Shown here: piece after piece, positions 9,150-17,656 of the stretch
How positions within the stretch are numbered: position 1 is the stretch's first letter
Layout of the letters: each line of letters starts with the position of its first letter
Source of the DNA: Arthrobacter sp. 131MFCol6.1
Lineage (GTDB): Bacteria; Actinomycetota; Actinomycetes; Actinomycetales; Micrococcaceae
Direction: 5' to 3'
Length of the DNA stretch: 64,000 nt
Assembly: GCF_000374925.1 (NCBI RefSeq)
Contig: NZ_KB895543.1
Span: 1-64,000 of the forward strand
Notes under the pieces: model-generated
Database searches by the model: none
Told to the model about the DNA's origin: nothing
Seen by the model: the letters and a program-made list of their open reading frames with translations, nothing else
Made by a program: the position numbers and the translations under genes

Positions 9150-10019
9150 TTAGCGGGCTGCTTGGAGTTCCGCGAAGGTGGCATCGTCGAGCACGACGCC
9201 GGCCGCCGCGAGGTTTTCTTCCAGGTGCTTCATGGAGCCGGTGCCGGGGATGGGCATTATGACGGGGGAGCGGCGCAGCAGCCAGGCCAGCGCGACCTGG
9301 GAGGTGGTGGCACCGAGCCGCGTGGCGGCCGCGTCCAGCGGACCGCCCGGCCGGGCGAGTTCGCCGGCGGCGATGGGCGCCCACGGAATGAAGCCGATGC
9401 CGTTCTCCTCGGCGTACTCGAGGACGTCCTCGGAGCTGCGGTCGGTGAGGTTGTACCGGTTTTGCACCGTGGAGACCGTGAAGTACTTCCCGGCTTCCTC
9501 CAACTCCTCCACGCTGACCTGAGACAGGCCGAGGGCTTTGACCTTGCCTTCCTTTTGCAGATCGCGAAGCACGGTGAACTGCTCCTCGCGGTCCACTTTG
9601 GGATCGATCCGGTGCAGCTGCAGGAGGTCCAGGGCATCGACCTTGAGCTTGCGCAGGCTCAACTCCGTCTGCTGGCGCAGGTATTCGGGCCGGCCGACCG
9701 GAACCCACACGTTAGGTCCGGTGCGGGCGAACCCCACCTTGGTGGCGATCTTGAGGCCGTCCCGGTAGGGGTGCAGCGCCTCGGCGAGGATTTCCTCGCT
9801 GACGTTGGGGCCGTATGAGTCGGCGGTGTCAATGAAGTCGATGCCAAGCTCCACGGCACGGCGTACGACGGCGACCGCGGCGGCGCGGTCCGCCGGCTCG
9901 CCCCAGACGCCGTTGCCGGTGATCCGCATGGCGCCAAAGCCCAGCCGGTGGACTGTTCCGAGGTCCTGCAGGGCGATCGTGGCGGATGATTCGGGATGTT
10001 GTGAATTGTCGGGGCTCAT
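9150..10019 (-). CDS. Aldo/keto reductase
   Basis: 289 residues from the ATG at 10019. It has the usual (beta/alpha)8 family signatures: the catalytic Tyr context [13 protein letters not shown], the Lys in ATKVGFA, the His in LLQLHRIDP and the NADPH-binding C-terminal [14 protein letters not shown]. Members reduce aldehydes and ketones with NADPH in the cytoplasm. No substrate can be assigned. The upstream start at 10079 adds 20 residues without family similarity or binding site and was rejected. The gene is divergent from the secreted GH25-like gene and reads into the PfpI-like gene. Confidence 0.92.
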   Translation of the reverse strand: MSPDNSQHPESSATIALQDLGTVHRLGFGAMRITGNGVWGEPADRAAAVAVVRRAVELGIDFIDTADSYGPNVSEEILAEALHPYRDGLKIATKVGFARTGPNVWVPVGRPEYLRQQTELSLRKLKVDALDLLQLHRIDPKVDREEQFTVLRDLQKEGKVKALGLSQVSVEELEEAGKYFTVSTVQNRYNLTDRSSEDVLEYAEENGIGFIPWAPIAAGELARPGGPLDAAATRLGATTSQVALAWLLRRSPVIMPIPGTGSMKHLEENLAAAGVVLDDATFAELQAAR

Positions 10020-10160
10020 AGGTACGGGAACATCCTCAGCCTGCTGACTATTCCAAGGGTTCCCGACCGGACGGTCCACGCTCGGGCGATGCGGGCCCTG
10101 CGCGGCGCCTGGCCGGTTCGAAGATATCTGCCCTGCAGGGTTACGCTACCGATTGGAATT

Positions 10161-10166
10161 TATGCT
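10161..10166 (+). promoter_or_regulatory. Candidate -10 element with almost leaderless start
   Basis: TATGCT at 10161-10166 is a good -10 match 12 bases before the ATG at 10179, and no ribosome binding site lies between. This would give a leader of only about five to seven bases. No convincing -35 is visible. Confidence 0.4.
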
Positions 10167-10178
10167 TTAGACTGTGGC

Positions 10179-10973
10179 ATGCCCAACTCGCTCACGCGCA
10201 TCGTACTGGCCATTGTTGTGACCCTAGGCCTTGTCTCCATGGGTGGAAGCCCGGCCTCGGCCGCCACTTCCCCGGGGCCGGGGATCGACGTCTCCTGGCC
10301 GCAGTGCGGCAAGGTCCTGCCCAAGCAGCCCATGTTCGCGATTGTCGGCGTCAACAACGGCCTTGCCAACACGACGAACCCCTGCCTGGCGAGCCAGCTG
10401 GCCTGGGCGAAGACCGCAAAGTCGCCCGCGGCAACGTCGCAGCCGAGGGTGGCCCTGTACGTCAACACCGCCAACCCCGGCCGTCAAGGGTCCTGGTGGC
10501 CCACGTCGAACACCTACAACGGGGTGAAGGTCACCAATCCTTACGGCAACTGCGCCTTGGGGTCGTTCAAAGCCTGCTCCTACATGTACGGGTGGGCCAA
10601 GGCCTCCGACGACGCAAGGCGCCGCGGGGTCAGCAACCCGCAGTCCTACCTCTGGTGGCTGGATGTGGAAACGGAAAACACCTGGCAGACAGACAAAGCC
10701 GCCAACGTCGCCGTCCTGGAAGGCATGACCGCCTATTTCAAGCGGATCGGCGCCCGGGTGGGCCTCTACTCCACGGGTTACCAGTGGGCGCAGATCGCCG
10801 GAACCGTGAAGTCGACCAGCCCGCTGGCAGGATTGCCAAGCTGGCTGGCCGGTGCCGCATCGGCGTCCCGCGCCAAGTCAAACTGCGCCTTGCCCGGACT
10901 CACGCCGCGCAGCCGCGTCTCCATGACGCAGTACATTTCCGGCGGCCTGGACTACAACTACTCCTGCGGCTGA
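10179..10973 (+). CDS. Secreted GH25-like / DUF1906-like protein
   Basis: 264 residues with a classic Sec signal peptide (hydrophobic residues 7-25, cleavage likely after ASA near 31). The mature part begins with [10 protein letters not shown] and has [11 protein letters not shown], whose Asp-x-Glu resembles the active-site DVE of GH25 muramidases, followed by [18 protein letters not shown], also typical of that TIM barrel. Several cysteines suggest disulfides. It is probably an extracellular peptidoglycan- or glycan-active protein. Activity is inferred only. There is no clear ribosome binding site before the ATG. Confidence 0.78.
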   Translation: MPNSLTRIVLAIVVTLGLVSMGGSPASAATSPGPGIDVSWPQCGKVLPKQPMFAIVGVNNGLANTTNPCLASQLAWAKTAKSPAATSQPRVALYVNTANPGRQGSWWPTSNTYNGVKVTNPYGNCALGSFKACSYMYGWAKASDDARRRGVSNPQSYLWWLDVETENTWQTDKAANVAVLEGMTAYFKRIGARVGLYSTGYQWAQIAGTVKSTSPLAGLPSWLAGAASASRAKSNCALPGLTPRSRVSMTQYISGGLDYNYSCG

Positions 10974-11106
10974 GCCGCCTGCAGAAATATCCCGGGGGCC
11001 GCCGTCGTTGACCCCAGTGTGCCCGCGCCGGAAACCCGGTGCCGCCCAGGACCGCAGTCCACACTCCGGCCCGCACACTGCTCCGCTACGAAAGGCCGGC
11101 TTTTCC

Positions 11107-12096
11107 GTGACTGTTCCGCTTTCCATTCTTGATCTCGCTACCATCGGCCCGGGCCAGACGGCGGCGGAGAGCTTCGCCGGCAGCGTCGCCATGGCGCAGC
11201 TCGCCGAGGACCGAGGCTACCGGCGGATCTGGTACGCCGAGCACCACAACATGTCCGCGATCGCCTCGTCCGCCACGAGCGTGCTGATCGCCCACGTCGC
11301 GGCCCACACCTCCAGCATCCGGCTCGGCGCCGGCGGCGTGATGCTGCCCAACCACTCGCCGCTGACCATCGCGGAACAGTTCGGCACCCTCGAGACCCTG
11401 CACCCGGGCAGGATCGACCTCGGCCTGGGCCGGGCGCCGGGCAGCGACCAGAACACCATGCGCGCCCTGCGCCGCGATCCGATGTCGGCAGACAGCTTCC
11501 CGCAGGACGTCCTGGAGCTCCAGGGCTACCTGACCGGCCCCACCCGCATCCAGGGCGTAGAGGCCACCCCGGGCAAGGGCACCAACGTGCCGCTGTACAT
11601 CCTGGGTTCCTCCCTGTTCGGCGCCAGGCTGGCCGCGCAGCTGGGGCTGCCCTACGCGTTCGCGTCACACTTCGCGCCCAACGCGCTGCAGGATGCGGTG
11701 GCCGTCTACCGCCGCGAGTTCCGGCCCTCCGCGCAGCTCGACGCTCCGCACGTGATCGCCGGAGTCAACGTCATTGCCGCGGACTCGGCCGCCGAGGCGC
11801 AGGCGATGTTCCAGGCCACGAAGCGGGCCAGGGTCTCCCTGTTCTTCGGCAATGGCCGCGTGTTCAGCGACGACGAGGCGGACATGATCCTGGACTCGCC
11901 CCAGGGCCAGCACGTGGCGCAGATGATGAAGTACTCCGCTGTGGGCACCCCCGAGGCCGTCCTGGCGTACCTGGAGGAGTTCACGGAGCACGCCGGCGCC
12001 GACGAACTGATCGTGGCGCACCAGAGCACGGGGACCGAAGCCCGGCTCCGTTCCGTGGAACTCCTGGCCGACGCGGCCCGGCTCGTGCGGGCATAA
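11107..12096 (+). CDS. LLM class flavin-dependent oxidoreductase
   Basis: 329 residues from GTG 11107. Bacterial-luciferase-like signatures run from [14 protein letters not shown] through [26 protein letters not shown] and [14 protein letters not shown]. These are the FMN/F420-type monooxygenase hallmarks of the subgroup annotated as MsnO8-like. The start is set by AAAGG about eleven bases upstream and by family length; the open frame extends 33 codons further without similarity. The gene is convergent with galK. Substrate unknown. Confidence 0.9.
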   Translation: MTVPLSILDLATIGPGQTAAESFAGSVAMAQLAEDRGYRRIWYAEHHNMSAIASSATSVLIAHVAAHTSSIRLGAGGVMLPNHSPLTIAEQFGTLETLHPGRIDLGLGRAPGSDQNTMRALRRDPMSADSFPQDVLELQGYLTGPTRIQGVEATPGKGTNVPLYILGSSLFGARLAAQLGLPYAFASHFAPNALQDAVAVYRREFRPSAQLDAPHVIAGVNVIAADSAAEAQAMFQATKRARVSLFFGNGRVFSDDEADMILDSPQGQHVAQMMKYSAVGTPEAVLAYLEEFTEHAGADELIVAHQSTGTEARLRSVELLADAARLVRA

Positions 12097-12116
12097 GGCC
12101 CCGGAGTCTTCCCGGG

Positions 12117-13307
12117 CTACAGTTCCCGGCGGGCGCCCTCGGACGCGGTGACGGGGAAAATATGCGGGGCCGTGTACCCGGCCCGGGCGAAGTCGCGGGC
12201 GACGCCCGCGGCCACCGCCGCGGCGTCGTCGTTGCGGACCAAAGCGATGGCGGCGCCACCGAAACCGCCGCCGGTCATCCGCGCGCCGATGGCGCCCATT
12301 TCCTGCGCGCTGGCCACGGCGAGGTCGAGCTCCGGGGTGGAAATCTCGAAGTCGTCGCGCATGGACAGATGCGATTCGTTGAGGAACCGCCCGATCGTGG
12401 CGGCGCCGGAGGTCCGCAGTGCCGTCACGGTGTCCAGCACGCGCTGGTTTTCCGTGATGATGTGGCGGACCCGGCGGTAGGTCTGTCCGTCGAGCTGTGC
12501 TGCGGCGCGGGGGAGATCGGCCGGGCCCAGCGCCCGCAGGCTTCCGACGCCCAAGCGGCGGGCGCCGTCCTCGCAGGAACGACGGCGGCTGGCATAGCCG
12601 CCGTCGGCATGGGAATGGCTGGTGCGGGTATCGATCACGAGCAGCCCCACCCCGGCGCCGGCGAAGCCGAGGGCAACCGCCTCGGTCGTCAGGTTCTGGC
12701 AGTCGAGCAGGATGCCATGATCGGGCTCGCCCAGGAGCGAGGCCGACTGGTCCATGATGCCGGTGGGCGCGCCGACCACCCTGTTCTCGGCCAGCTGGCC
12801 GATCCGGGCCAGTTCCGGCCTGCCCAGCCCCAAGTCCCAGAGATCGTTCAGGGCCAGGGCCACCGCGCATTCGACGGCGGCAGACGAGGACAGCCCGGCA
12901 CCGGCCGGGACATCCGAGGTCAGCGCCAGGTCCAGGCCGGACAGCCGGGACGGGACGCCGGAACCGGCTGCGGAACCGGCGCCGCCGGCCGCCGCCCGGG
13001 ACATCGCCCAGGCCACGCCGAGGGGGTACGCGGCCCAGCCGGTGAGGGCATCCGGGTCAAGGTGGTCGAGGCTTACCTCTATGACGCCGGGGAAGGAGCT
13101 GCTGGTGACCCGGAGCAGACGGTCTGCGCGGACGCGGGCCGCCACCGTGGTGCGCTTGTCGATAGCGATCGGAAACGCGAAGCCCTCGTTGTAGTCCGTG
13201 TGCTCGCCGATCAGGTTGACCCGCCCGGGCGCCGACCACAAACCGTCCGGCGCCCCACCGAACTGACTGGAAAAGTACCCACTTTCCCGTTCAAGGACCT
13301 CGTTCAT
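12117..13307 (-). CDS. galK: Galactokinase
   Basis: 396 residues, normal for GalK. It shows the galactokinase signature GRVNLIGEHTDYNEG near residue 28-42, the GHMP ATP loop PAGAGLSSSAAVE near 135 and the C-terminal GARMTGGGFGGAAI. It phosphorylates galactose to galactose-1-phosphate, the first Leloir step. The start ATG overlaps the galT stop by four bases (ATGA), so it is coupled to galT. It is the last gene of the galactoside operon and converges with the flavin oxidoreductase gene, with only 20 bases between the stops. Confidence 0.97.
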   Translation of the reverse strand: MNEVLERESGYFSSQFGGAPDGLWSAPGRVNLIGEHTDYNEGFAFPIAIDKRTTVAARVRADRLLRVTSSSFPGVIEVSLDHLDPDALTGWAAYPLGVAWAMSRAAAGGAGSAAGSGVPSRLSGLDLALTSDVPAGAGLSSSAAVECAVALALNDLWDLGLGRPELARIGQLAENRVVGAPTGIMDQSASLLGEPDHGILLDCQNLTTEAVALGFAGAGVGLLVIDTRTSHSHADGGYASRRRSCEDGARRLGVGSLRALGPADLPRAAAQLDGQTYRRVRHIITENQRVLDTVTALRTSGAATIGRFLNESHLSMRDDFEISTPELDLAVASAQEMGAIGARMTGGGFGGAAIALVRNDDAAAVAAGVARDFARAGYTAPHIFPVTASEGARREL

Positions 13308-14485
13308 GGCTGGGTGGCTTCCTGCTCTGTTGCTGGGAGTTCTGTGCGGATTGGCTCGAGCCCTGGCGCACGCGGTGGCGGCGATGCTTTTTCCATGGCA
13401 TCACGGAGCCGTGCGGCGGCCGTTTCCGGCGGGATGTCCGCGATGAAAGCGCCCATCGCGGCCTCCGACCCTGCCAGGTACTTGAGCTTGTCCTCCTCCC
13501 GGCGGGGCGAGGTCAGCTGCAGCATGAGCCGGATGTCGTCCCGGTGGGCGTGGACGGGAGCCTGGTGCCAGGCCGAAATGTACGGAGTGGGGGTGTCATA
13601 GAGGGCATCGACGCCACGCAGGAGCTGGCGGTACAGCAGGGAGAACTCATCGCGTTCCTCGTCCGTCGTGGCGGCGAGGTCCGGGACGTGCCGGTGCGGG
13701 AGGATGTGCACTTCCAGCGGCCAGCGCGCGGCAAACGGGACAAACGCGGTCCAGTGCTCGCCCTGGAGCAGCACCCGCTCGGATTTCTGCTCGAAACTGA
13801 GGATGTCCTCGAACAGCGAACCGCCGTAGTTCTCGATCGTGCGGACCAGCTGGGCCGTGCGGGGCGTGATGTACGGGTAGGCGTAGATCTGTCCGTGCGG
13901 GTGGTGCAGGGTCACGCCGATCGCTTCGCCGCGGTTCTCGAACGGAAAAACCTGTTCGACGCCGGGCAGTGCGGACAGCGCGGCCGTCCGGTCCGCCCAG
14001 GCTTCCACCACCGTGCGCATCCGGGACAGGGGCAGTCCCGCCAGGGAGCCGGTGTGTTCCGGGGAGAAGCACACCACTTCGCACCGGCCCACGGACTGCC
14101 GGCTGCGCCCCAGCCCCACCCGTTCAAGGTCATCCAGGCCTTCCGGCGCCGCGGCCCCCGCCAGGTCCGGCCCGAAGGACGGGGACTTGTTTTCGAAGAC
14201 TGCGACGTCGTAGAGGCTCGGAATTTCCGAGGGATTCTCCGGCGACGCCGGGGCCAGCGGGTCCAGGTGCGAGGGCGGCAGAACCACCCGGTTCTGCCGG
14301 GCGGCCGCGATCGAGATCCACTCCCCGGTCAGGACGTCCTGGCGCATGGTGGCGGTGGGCGGCCGGACCGACGGCGCGCGGAGATCCTCGCCCCGGTGCG
14401 GGGGCAGGACCGTATCGGCATCATCGAAGTAGATGATGTCCCGGCCGTCGGAGAGCTTGTAGGAGCGTTTCGTAATCTGGCCCAT
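13304..14485 (-). CDS. galT: Galactose-1-phosphate uridylyltransferase
   Basis: 393 residues. The catalytic HPH-Q motif is seen in LHHPHGQIYAYPYI near residue 195, together with the N-terminal LTGEWISIAAARQNR and later WPLEVHILPHRHVPDL, all GalT hallmarks. It moves UMP from UDP-glucose to galactose-1-phosphate. One base separates it from the alpha-galactosidase stop, and it overlaps galK, so the three are one translational unit. No galE is present in the window; UDP-galactose 4-epimerase must be encoded elsewhere. Confidence 0.96.
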   Translation of the reverse strand: MGQITKRSYKLSDGRDIIYFDDADTVLPPHRGEDLRAPSVRPPTATMRQDVLTGEWISIAAARQNRVVLPPSHLDPLAPASPENPSEIPSLYDVAVFENKSPSFGPDLAGAAAPEGLDDLERVGLGRSRQSVGRCEVVCFSPEHTGSLAGLPLSRMRTVVEAWADRTAALSALPGVEQVFPFENRGEAIGVTLHHPHGQIYAYPYITPRTAQLVRTIENYGGSLFEDILSFEQKSERVLLQGEHWTAFVPFAARWPLEVHILPHRHVPDLAATTDEERDEFSLLYRQLLRGVDALYDTPTPYISAWHQAPVHAHRDDIRLMLQLTSPRREEDKLKYLAGSEAAMGAFIADIPPETAAARLRDAMEKASPPPRAPGLEPIRTELPATEQEATQP

Positions 14486-14486
14486 G

Positions 14487-16784
14487 CTAGGGGTTCCTCA
14501 CGGGGTGAGCGCTGTTTGCGGCTGGATCGGCGGCCGGAGCGGCCGCGGTGACACGGCGGACGGCCAGGAGCAGCCCGTGTTCCGGGTTCAGGACCGGCAT
14601 GGGGAGCCCGGATTCGGCCAGGAAACGTCCCGAGGCCTCGATGCCGCCCACAAGCCACGCCGGTGGCGCCGCCTGCAGGAACGCCCGCCGGTCATCGGCC
14701 GCGGGGTAGACCGCTTCCACCCGGTACGCGGCGTCCGGGAGCAGTCCCGGCAGGCAGACCCGCCCCGGGACTTCGGCGAACGACGTCGCCACGGACACCA
14801 GGGCGTAGAGGGCCTCGCCGCCGTCGTGGGACACGACGCCGTGCAGCCGGAGGGCCGGATCGGGCTCGTCGGCCCGCACCATGCGCCCGCTGTGCAGGAG
14901 CGGCCGGTACTGCTTGAACAGCGCAATGGCCGCGGCAAGCTCGGTCCGTTCGGCAGCGGCGAGACGCCGGACATCCCATTCGAGGCCGAAGTGGCCGAAC
15001 ATCGCGGTGATCGCCCGGAACGAGAGGTCATGTGTTCGCGCGGTGGTGTGGCTCGTGGTGGGGCCGATGTGCGATCCGACGAGTTCCGGCGGCACCACCA
15101 CGCCGGTCCAGCGCTGGATGGTCTGCCGTTCCAGGGCATCGTTGCAGTCAGAGGCCCAGATCCGGTCGGTGCGTTCCAGGATGCCGAGATCCACGCGGGC
15201 GCCCCCGGAGGAACAACTTTCAATCTCGACGCCGGGGTGGGCCTTGCGGAGCTCGTCGAGGAGCCGGTAGGCGGCCAGCGTCTGGGCGTGCACGGACGGG
15301 CGGCCGGCGTGGCCCATCTCGGCCAGGTCCCGGTTCTGGTCCCACTTGAGGTAACTGATCCGGTATTCGCTCAACAGGGCATCGAGCCTGTCGAAGATGT
15401 ACTGCCAGGCAGCCGGATTGACCAGGTCAAGGACCTGCTGGTGCCGCCACCGTTCCGGTAGCCGGCCGGCCGGGCCGCCCGCGGAACGCTGGGCCGGGCC
15501 GGCGATCCAGTCCGGGTGGGCGCGGGCCAGGTCGGAGTCTTCGTTGACCATTTCGGGTTCGACCCAGAGCCCGAATTCCATGCCGTGGCCGGTGACCGCG
15601 TCGATCAGCGGCGTGAGGCCCGCGGGCCACAGGTCCTCGTCGACGTACCAGTCGCCGAGGCCCGCCTGGTCGTCGCGGCGGCCGCGGAACCAGCCGTCGT
15701 CGAGGACGAACCGTTCCACGCCGAGCCCGGCGGCCGCTTCGGCGAGTTCCAGCAGGGGTTCGAGTCGGTGGTCGAAGTAGACCGCTTCCCAGACGTTGAG
15801 CACCACGGGACGGGCCTTGCCGGACCGCACGCCGGGGTGGTGCGGCCGGGCGCGGAACCAGGTGTAGAAGGCATCGCTGATGCCGTCCAGGCCCGCGGCG
15901 GAGTACGCCGCGAACAGCCACGGGGTCTCGTAGCTGGCGTTCGCGGCCACGCTGATCTCGCCGGCGCCGAGCAGTTCCGAGGCGCCCATGACGGTCCGGC
16001 CGTCCGCGGCGGCGTCAACGAAGCTCTCGTGGTTGCCGCTCCAGCCCAGATGCACGGCCCAGACCTGCCCGTGGCGGTTGCCGAATCCGGGGGTGCCGGC
16101 GGCCAGCAGGAGCGAGGCGTCATGGCCGGTCCGGCCGTGCCGGCCCGAGCGGACCCACGTGCCTTGGCGCAGCGGCAGGCGCTGGGGGTGGGACTCCCGG
16201 CACCAGCGGCCGGTCAGGTCCAGGATTTCTATGGCGGCGCGGCCCACGGGCAACACGGCGGCGAGTTCGTCGAGGCTGTACGGGTCGGCGCCGTGGTTAT
16301 CGAGCCGGTGCCGGAGCTGGAGCAGGCCGCCGTCGTTGAACCTGATCTCCGTGCGGACGCTGACACCGGCCTCGGGGTCGGCCTGGGTGATGACCGCTGA
16401 ACAGTCCTCCCCGTGGGAACCCTCGACACTGGACCGCTCGACACTGACCACGCGCAGACGGGCCGAGAACGCCTGGCCGTTCCGGTGGCCGCGGAGGCCG
16501 GGCCGCCCGCGCCAGCCGGAGGACGCCTGCGGGATCAGTCCCAGCGTGACCGGGACATCGAGGGCCGAGTGCGGCACGGCCTCGCCCAGCAGCGAAAGAT
16601 CCGGCAGGGCCAGGCCGAGATCGGCGCCGAAGTGCAGCATGGCGGCCTCGCCCGTGCTGAAGTCGATGAGCAGGGATGTTCCGGAGCGGCGCAGGTACAA
16701 CGGCTCCAGATCCGAGGACAACAGCGCCGGGACGCCCACGGGGGATCGGGTCTCGGCGGCAACGATGAGGTCCGGGTTGTTCAC
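14487..16784 (-). CDS. Alpha-galactosidase, GH36 family
   Basis: 765 residues, typical of GH36. It has an N-terminal beta-supersandwich, then the catalytic barrel with FVLDDGWF, the nucleophile in YLKWDQNRD (Asp near 481), the sugar-binding CSSGGARVDLGIL, and the acid/base in RIWASDCNDALERQ (Asp near 545). It releases terminal alpha-galactose from melibiose/raffinose-type oligosaccharides. No signal peptide, so it acts on imported sugar. GTG at 16784 is preceded by GGAG at about six bases. It sits between the DeoR gene and galT in the operon. Confidence 0.95.
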   Translation of the reverse strand: MNNPDLIVAAETRSPVGVPALLSSDLEPLYLRRSGTSLLIDFSTGEAAMLHFGADLGLALPDLSLLGEAVPHSALDVPVTLGLIPQASSGWRGRPGLRGHRNGQAFSARLRVVSVERSSVEGSHGEDCSAVITQADPEAGVSVRTEIRFNDGGLLQLRHRLDNHGADPYSLDELAAVLPVGRAAIEILDLTGRWCRESHPQRLPLRQGTWVRSGRHGRTGHDASLLLAAGTPGFGNRHGQVWAVHLGWSGNHESFVDAAADGRTVMGASELLGAGEISVAANASYETPWLFAAYSAAGLDGISDAFYTWFRARPHHPGVRSGKARPVVLNVWEAVYFDHRLEPLLELAEAAAGLGVERFVLDDGWFRGRRDDQAGLGDWYVDEDLWPAGLTPLIDAVTGHGMEFGLWVEPEMVNEDSDLARAHPDWIAGPAQRSAGGPAGRLPERWRHQQVLDLVNPAAWQYIFDRLDALLSEYRISYLKWDQNRDLAEMGHAGRPSVHAQTLAAYRLLDELRKAHPGVEIESCSSGGARVDLGILERTDRIWASDCNDALERQTIQRWTGVVVPPELVGSHIGPTTSHTTARTHDLSFRAITAMFGHFGLEWDVRRLAAAERTELAAAIALFKQYRPLLHSGRMVRADEPDPALRLHGVVSHDGGEALYALVSVATSFAEVPGRVCLPGLLPDAAYRVEAVYPAADDRRAFLQAAPPAWLVGGIEASGRFLAESGLPMPVLNPEHGLLLAVRRVTAAAPAADPAANSAHPVRNP

Positions 16785-16828
16785 GGCAGCTCCAGGCGTA
16801 GTGGTTTGGGTGGGCGGGGGCCGTGCGG

Positions 16829-17647
16829 TCAGGCTGTGGCTGCTGCGGGGCTGGCTGCGCTGGTGCTCCGGGCGTCGCCGGTACTGGCCAGGCGGAGCCG
16901 GCCGACGCGCTCGCCAAGGATGCGCCGGGCCTCGCTGCCAAGGAGGTCGTCGCTGATGAGTTCGTCAGCGTCCTCCAGGCTGGCGATCGTGCTGATGCCG
17001 AGGGTGCCCCACTTGGTGTGGTCGGCCAGCACCACCACCCGCCGGGCAGCGGTGACGAAGGCCCGGTCGGTTTCGGCCTCGAGCACGTTGGGGGTGGTGA
17101 ACCCGGCGTCGGCGTCGACACCGTGGACGCCGAGGAACAATACGTCCAGGTGCAGCTGCTTGAGCGAGGAAGTGGCCAGCGGCCCGACGAGGGCATCGGA
17201 GGGTGTGCGCTCGCCGCCGGTCAGGATCACGGTGGACGGGGACGCGCTCTGGTGGAAGACGTCCGCGATCCGCACCGAGTTGGTGACCACCGTGATCCGC
17301 GGGCCGGCGGACAGCAGCTGGGCCAGGGCCCACGTGGTGGTGCCGGCGCTGAGCCCCACCGCCATGCCCTCGCGCACCTGTGCGGCCGCCTCCTGCGCAA
17401 TCGCCATCTTCTCGTCCTTGAGCTGGGTCACCTTCAGCTCGAAGCCTGGCTCGTGGGTGCCGGCCCCGCCGGGCAACTTGGCCCCGCCGTGGATCTTCTC
17501 CACGGCGCCCGCCGAGTCGAGGGCCTCGATGTCCCGCCGCACGGTCATCAGCGAGACGCCGAGCATCTTGGCGAGGTCCGCGACACGGACGATCCGCTCA
17601 CGCTGGACCTCCGCGAGGATGGCGGAATGGCGGGCTGCGGCTAGCAT
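16829..17647 (-). CDS. DeoR/GlpR family sugar-operon regulator
   Basis: 272 residues. The N-terminal helix-turn-helix (ILAEVQRERIVRVADLAKMLGVSLMTVRRDIEALDSAG) and the following GGAKLPGG linker are the DeoR signature. The C-terminal phosphosugar-sensing domain is seen in AQEAAAQVREGMAVGLSAGTTTWALA and VVVLADHTKWG. It most likely represses the operon it lies in and is released by a galactose-derived sugar phosphate; this is inferred from location. It has its own SD (AAGGA) and starts ten bases after the beta-galactosidase stop. Candidate operators lie at 23204-23240. Confidence 0.93.
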   Translation of the reverse strand: MLAAARHSAILAEVQRERIVRVADLAKMLGVSLMTVRRDIEALDSAGAVEKIHGGAKLPGGAGTHEPGFELKVTQLKDEKMAIAQEAAAQVREGMAVGLSAGTTTWALAQLLSAGPRITVVTNSVRIADVFHQSASPSTVILTGGERTPSDALVGPLATSSLKQLHLDVLFLGVHGVDADAGFTTPNVLEAETDRAFVTAARRVVVLADHTKWGTLGISTIASLEDADELISDDLLGSEARRILGERVGRLRLASTGDARSTSAASPAAATA

Positions 17648-17656
17648 GTGGAGTCC

